Below are positions 7,010 to 9,804 of a DNA stretch of 9,804 nt, piece after piece. Below the pieces are notes generated by a model. That model saw only the letters and a list, made by a program, of their open reading frames with translations. It was not told the DNA's origin and searched no databases. The translations under genes and the position numbers were made by a program. Position 1 is the stretch's first letter. Each line of letters opens with the position of its first letter. This DNA comes from Actinomycetes bacterium (GTDB lineage: Bacteria > Actinomycetota > Acidimicrobiia > Acidimicrobiales > Microtrichaceae), in NCBI GenBank assembly GCA_023437745.1, contig JAEZFI010000079.1:1-9804 (forward strand), in the 5' to 3' direction.

Positions 7010-8137
7010 TCAGCCGAGCTGTTCGATGACGTGGTCGACGGCGCCGGTGAGGCTGGCGACGTCGGCGGGGTCGATCGCCGGGAACAGCGCGACCCGCAGC
7101 TGGTTGCGGCCGAGCTTGCGGTAGGGCTCCACGTCCAGGATCCCGTTGTCGCGCAGCACCGCAGCGACGGCCGCGGCGTCGACGGACGGGTCGAAGTCGA
7201 TCGTGGCCACGACGTGCGAGCGCTTGGCCGGATCGGCGACGAAGGGCGACGCCACGGCGTGCCGTTCCGCCCAGTCGTAGATCGTCGCGGCGGACCGGTC
7301 GCAGCGGCCCGCGGAGAACTGGAGACCGCCGTTCTCGAGGATCCACTGCACCTGCTCGCTCGCGAGGAACAGCGTGGCGAGCGCGGGCGTGTTGTAGGTC
7401 TGGTCCTTGCGCGAGTTCTCGAGCGCGATGCCCAGGTCGAGGAACGCGGGGACCCAGCGATCACCGGCGGCGATGCGCTCGATCCGCTCGATCGCCTTCG
7501 GCGAGCAGGCGGCGAGCCAGAGGCCGCCGTCGGAGGCCAGGCACTTCTGCGGCGCGAAGTAGTAGACGTCGACCTGGGCGGGGTCGAAGCGCAGCCCGCC
7601 CGCAGCGGATGTCGCGTCGACGAGCACCAGGGCGTCGTCGTCGGCCCCCTGGGGTCGCGTGACCTCCATCGCCACGCCGGTGGAGGTCTCGTTGTGGGTC
7701 AGGCAGTAGGCGTCGATGCCGGCTGCGGCCTGTGCCTCGGGGTGGTCACCCGGGTCCGAGGAGATCACCTGCGGATCGCCCAGGTGGGGGGCCGCGGCGG
7801 CTGCCTTGGCGAACTTGGAGGAGAACTCGCCGAAGCTGAGGTGCTGGCTGCGCTGGTCGATCAGCCCGAACGTCGCCGCGTCCCAGAACGCAGTGGTGCC
7901 ACCGTTGCCGAGCAGCACCTCGTAGCCGTCGGGCAGCGAGAAGAGCTCGGCCAGGCCGTTGCGGAGCTCGGAGACCTTGAAGCGCACGGTGGCCTGCCGG
8001 TGACTGGTGCCCATGTAGTGGCCCGCGGAGCCGGCGAGCATCTCGATCGCCTCGGGCCGGATCCTGGAGGGACCGCAGCCGAAGCGTCCGTCGTGGGGGA
8101 GCAGGTCATCGGGGATCGCGATGTCAGGAGTGGTCAC
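7010..8137 (-). CDS. serC: Phosphoserine aminotransferase, mycobacterial type
   Basis: SerC exchanges amino groups between glutamate and 3-phosphohydroxypyruvate to give phosphoserine, the second step of serine synthesis from 3-phosphoglycerate. The 375-residue protein resembles the Mycobacterium enzyme throughout: DGRFGCGPSRIRPE (16-29), MGTSHRQA (42-49), LAELFSLPDGYEVLLGNGGTT (62-82), HNETSTG (148-154), LVDATSAAGG (172-181) with Asp174, YYFAPQKCLASDGGLW (192-207) with Schiff-base Lys198, YNTPA (248-252) and EPYRKLGRNQLRVA (337-350). The start is a GTG at 8137, chosen because the family's N-terminus begins a few residues before DGRFG. No ribosome-binding sequence is visible; GAGACT six bases upstream could be a poor -10 box, so the mRNA may be leaderless. 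It is divergent from the aminotransferase gene, 78 bases away. Confidence 0.96.
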   Translation of the reverse strand: MTTPDIAIPDDLLPHDGRFGCGPSRIRPEAIEMLAGSAGHYMGTSHRQATVRFKVSELRNGLAELFSLPDGYEVLLGNGGTTAFWDAATFGLIDQRSQHLSFGEFSSKFAKAAAAAPHLGDPQVISSDPGDHPEAQAAAGIDAYCLTHNETSTGVAMEVTRPQGADDDALVLVDATSAAGGLRFDPAQVDVYYFAPQKCLASDGGLWLAACSPKAIERIERIAAGDRWVPAFLDLGIALENSRKDQTYNTPALATLFLASEQVQWILENGGLQFSAGRCDRSAATIYDWAERHAVASPFVADPAKRSHVVATIDFDPSVDAAAVAAVLRDNGILDVEPYRKLGRNQLRVALFPAIDPADVASLTGAVDHVIEQLG

Positions 8138-8159
8138 CGCACGAGTCTCGCGGCACCGC

Positions 8160-8179
8160 AACGGGCCTGCGAACCCGTT
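8160..8179. promoter_or_regulatory. Short palindrome in the serC/aminotransferase divergent region
   Basis: AACGGG (8160-8165) and CCCGTT (8174-8179) form a 6-bp dyad with an 8-base centre, in the middle of the 78-base divergent gap. It could be a shared operator for both genes. The arms are short, so chance is a real alternative. Confidence 0.25.
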
Positions 8180-8202
8180 CTCAGGCTGTCCCAGGGCGGC
8201 GG

Positions 8203-8208
8203 TAGCGT
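8203..8208 (+). promoter_or_regulatory. Candidate -10 box of the aminotransferase gene (TAGCGT), leaderless start
   Basis: TAGCGT fits TANNNT and lies seven bases before the ATG at 8216, so transcription should begin at or within a base of the start codon. No Shine-Dalgarno sequence is found before the ATG. The -35 region (about 8178-8185, TTCTCAGG) is weak. Confidence 0.45.
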
Positions 8209-8215
8209 CATTGCC

Positions 8216-9445
8216 ATGGACTCCTCCCGCACCCCCCAGTCCGGCGCGTCGCGCCTCTCCCCACGCGTCGCGGCCATCACCCCCTCGGCGACGCTCGCGG
8301 TGGATGCCAAGGCCAAGTCGCTCAAGGCGGCGGGGGAGCCGGTCATCGGCTTCGGCGCCGGCGAGCCGGACTTCCCGACCCCCGACTACATCGTCGAGGC
8401 GGCAGCGGCCGCGTGCCGGGACCCGAAGAACCACCGCTACACGCCGGCCGCGGGCCTGCCGGAGCTGCGGACCGCCATCGCGGCCAAGACCATGCGGGAC
8501 TCGGGCGTGCAGGTCGCACCCGAGCAGGTGGTCGTCACCAACGGCGGCAAGCACGCGGTGTACTCGGCGTTCACGGCGCTGCTGGGCGAGGGCGACGAGG
8601 CGCTGCTGCCCGCGCCCTTCTGGACGACCTACCCGGAGCCCATCGCCCTTGCCGGCGGCGTGCCCGTGGTCCTCCCGACGGACGCGTCGACCGGGTTCCG
8701 GGTCACCGTCGAGCAGCTCGAGGCGGCGCGCACGCCGCGGACCAAGCTGCTGGTCTTCGTCTCGCCCTCCAACCCCACCGGGGCGGTGTACCCGCGGGCG
8801 GAGATCGAGGCGATCGGCCGGTGGGCGCTCGAGCACGGCATCGTCGTGGTCACCGACGAGATCTACGAGCACCTGGTCTACGGCGGCGCCGAGCACCACA
8901 GCATCGTGGCGGTCGTGCCGGAGCTGGCCGAGCAGACGGTGATCCTCAACGGGGTCGCCAAGACCTACGCCATGACGGGCTGGCGGGTCGGCTGGCTCAT
9001 CGGGCCCGCGGACGTCGTCAAGGGCGTCACCAACCTCCAGACCCACCTCACCTCCAACGTGTGCAACGTCGCGCAGGCCGCCGCGCTCGCGGCGGTCAGC
9101 GGGGACCTCTCCGCCGTGGAGGAGATGCGCGCCGTGTTCGACCGTCGGCGCCGCACCATGCACCGCATGCTGGCCGACATCCCGGGGGTCACCTGTCTCG
9201 AGCCCGAGGGTGCGTTCTACGCCTACCCGGACCTGAGCGGGCTGCTCGGCCAGCAGTTGGCCGGGCGCACGGCGTCGACGACCGTCGAACTGGCCGACCT
9301 CGTCCTCGAGGAGGCGAAGATCGCCTTCGTGCCGGGCGAGGCGTTCGGGTCGCCCGGGTACGGGCGGTTCTCCTTCGCCCTCGGTGACGACGACCTGGAG
9401 GAGGGCATCTCCCGCCTGGCGGACCTGGTCACCGGCCGCTCGTGA
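8216..9445 (+). CDS. Class I PLP aminotransferase, aspartate aminotransferase type (1b subgroup)
   Basis: Probably an aspartate:2-oxoglutarate aminotransferase (aspC-like); some relatives also use prephenate. The 409 residues include SATLAVDAKAKSLKAAG (24-40), GAGEPDFPTP (47-56), YTPAAGLPELR (75-85), GGKHAV (110-115), whose Lys112 corresponds to a substrate-side-chain lysine in Thermus aspartate aminotransferase, SPSNPTGAVYP (183-193) with Asn186, VTDEIYEHLVY (212-222) with Asp214 and Tyr217, NGVAKTYAMTGWRVGW (245-260) with Schiff-base Lys249, PEGAFYAYPDL (330-340) and GRFSFA (383-388) with carboxylate-binding Arg384. All catalytic residues are present. The ATG is chosen for the family start and the leaderless -10 box. 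The last four bases (GTGA) overlap the next gene's start, so both are likely co-transcribed. Exact substrate preference (aspartate, prephenate, alanine) is inference. Confidence 0.93.
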   Translation: MDSSRTPQSGASRLSPRVAAITPSATLAVDAKAKSLKAAGEPVIGFGAGEPDFPTPDYIVEAAAAACRDPKNHRYTPAAGLPELRTAIAAKTMRDSGVQVAPEQVVVTNGGKHAVYSAFTALLGEGDEALLPAPFWTTYPEPIALAGGVPVVLPTDASTGFRVTVEQLEAARTPRTKLLVFVSPSNPTGAVYPRAEIEAIGRWALEHGIVVVTDEIYEHLVYGGAEHHSIVAVVPELAEQTVILNGVAKTYAMTGWRVGWLIGPADVVKGVTNLQTHLTSNVCNVAQAAALAAVSGDLSAVEEMRAVFDRRRRTMHRMLADIPGVTCLEPEGAFYAYPDLSGLLGQQLAGRTASTTVELADLVLEEAKIAFVPGEAFGSPGYGRFSFALGDDDLEEGISRLADLVTGRS

Positions 9446-9804
9446 GCGCACCCGCCGTCGTCCCCTACGGGGCGTGGGACTCGCCCATGTCGGCGAAGGA
9501 CGCGGCGGCAGGCGGCAGCCGCTTCGCCGGCGTCGCCATCAGCCGGGTCGACGGCGGAGCTCGGGTGTGGTGGGCCGAGTCGCTGCCCGCCGATCGGGGC
9601 CGCATGACGATCATGTGCGCCCAGGACGGGGCCGGCGCACCGGTCGAGGTGCGTCCCGGGCAGGTCTGGGCCCGCAGCCGGGTCAACGAGTACGGCGGCG
9701 GTGTGTTCTGGGTCGACGGGGCCCAGCCGTTCTGGGTCGACGAGGACACCCAGCGCATCCGAAGGGCTCCTGCAGTCCCGGGTGAGCTGCGCTGGGAGCA
9801 GGAC
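9442..9804 (+). CDS. S9-family (prolyl oligopeptidase-like) serine peptidase, N-terminal part, cut by window end
   Basis: An open frame of 121 codons starts with GTG at 9442, overlapping the aminotransferase stop by four bases, and runs off the window without a stop. The N-terminus VVPYGAWDSPMSAKDAAAGG (6-25), the pair VWWAESLPADRGR (42-54) and RSRVNEYGGGVFWV (78-91) match the start of dipeptidyl-peptidase-like S9 enzymes, which carry 'YG.W.SPI.A', 'YW.E.RP.EGGR' and 'R.HEYGGGA'. This part belongs to the N-terminal beta-propeller; the catalytic alpha/beta-hydrolase domain (Ser-Asp-His) lies outside the window, so activity cannot be judged. No signal peptide is seen, suggesting a cytosolic peptidase. 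With no ribosome-binding sequence visible, translation probably restarts from the upstream gene. Confidence 0.8.
   Translation, partial: MSAPAVVPYGAWDSPMSAKDAAAGGSRFAGVAISRVDGGARVWWAESLPADRGRMTIMCAQDGAGAPVEVRPGQVWARSRVNEYGGGVFWVDGAQPFWVDEDTQRIRRAPAVPGELRWEQD

Noticed and set aside
6895..7464. N-terminal extension of the acyl-CoA ligase by 190 residues
   Set aside because: The extra part overlaps serC in another frame, is rich in Arg/Ser/Thr, has no domain, and a ribosome-binding sequence supports the ATG at 6894.
8138..9451. A long minus-strand extension of serC (to 813 codons) and a long plus-strand extension before the aminotransferase (from 6887)
   Set aside because: Each is antisense to a clear gene. 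The family N-termini, and the -10 box for the aminotransferase, place the starts at 8137 and 8216.

Overview
The window is a GC-rich bacterial chromosome segment that looks actinobacterial. Four things suggest this: strong G/C bias at third codon positions, a SerC of the mycobacterial type, a short class I ketol-acid reductoisomerase, and several starts that sit 6-7 bases behind a TANNNT -10 box, as in leaderless actinobacterial mRNAs. The class may be Acidimicrobiia, but that is a guess from gene style and not shown here. I find no tRNA, rRNA, CRISPR array, transposon or phage gene.

Layout, left to right. Plus strand: the last 54 codons of ilvN, then ilvC with what looks like its own promoter, then thrB (homoserine kinase), probably leaderless. 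Minus strand: a lipoprotein-like beta-propeller of unknown function, convergent with thrB. Plus strand: metY (O-acetylhomoserine sulfhydrylase). A strong promoter candidate whose -35 box lies at the centre of a perfect 14-bp inverted repeat precedes it. Minus strand: serC, then an AMP-forming acyl-CoA ligase, then a 79-residue protein of unknown function starting 19 bases behind the ligase. Plus strand, divergent from serC: a class I aspartate-type aminotransferase, whose stop overlaps by 4 bases the start of an S9-family peptidase cut by the window edge.

Functionally this is a core amino-acid biosynthesis neighbourhood: branched-chain (IlvN, IlvC), threonine (ThrB), methionine/homocysteine (MetY), serine (SerC) and aspartate/glutamate amino-group exchange (the aminotransferase). 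ThrB and MetY draw on the two competing fates of homoserine: phosphorylation towards threonine, and O-acylation then sulfhydrylation towards methionine. The acylating enzyme MetX is not in the window. The lipoprotein, the acyl-CoA ligase and the 79-residue protein have no evident tie to this theme.

I see no new defence, mobile or biosynthetic system. The most interesting signals are regulatory: a palindrome before metY that resembles type 1 sites of IscR (Rrf2 family), a second palindrome similarly placed over the -35 region of ilvC, and a compact serC/aminotransferase divergent region with apparently leaderless starts. The unknown 79-residue protein coupled to the acyl-CoA ligase is the best candidate for undescribed protein biology.
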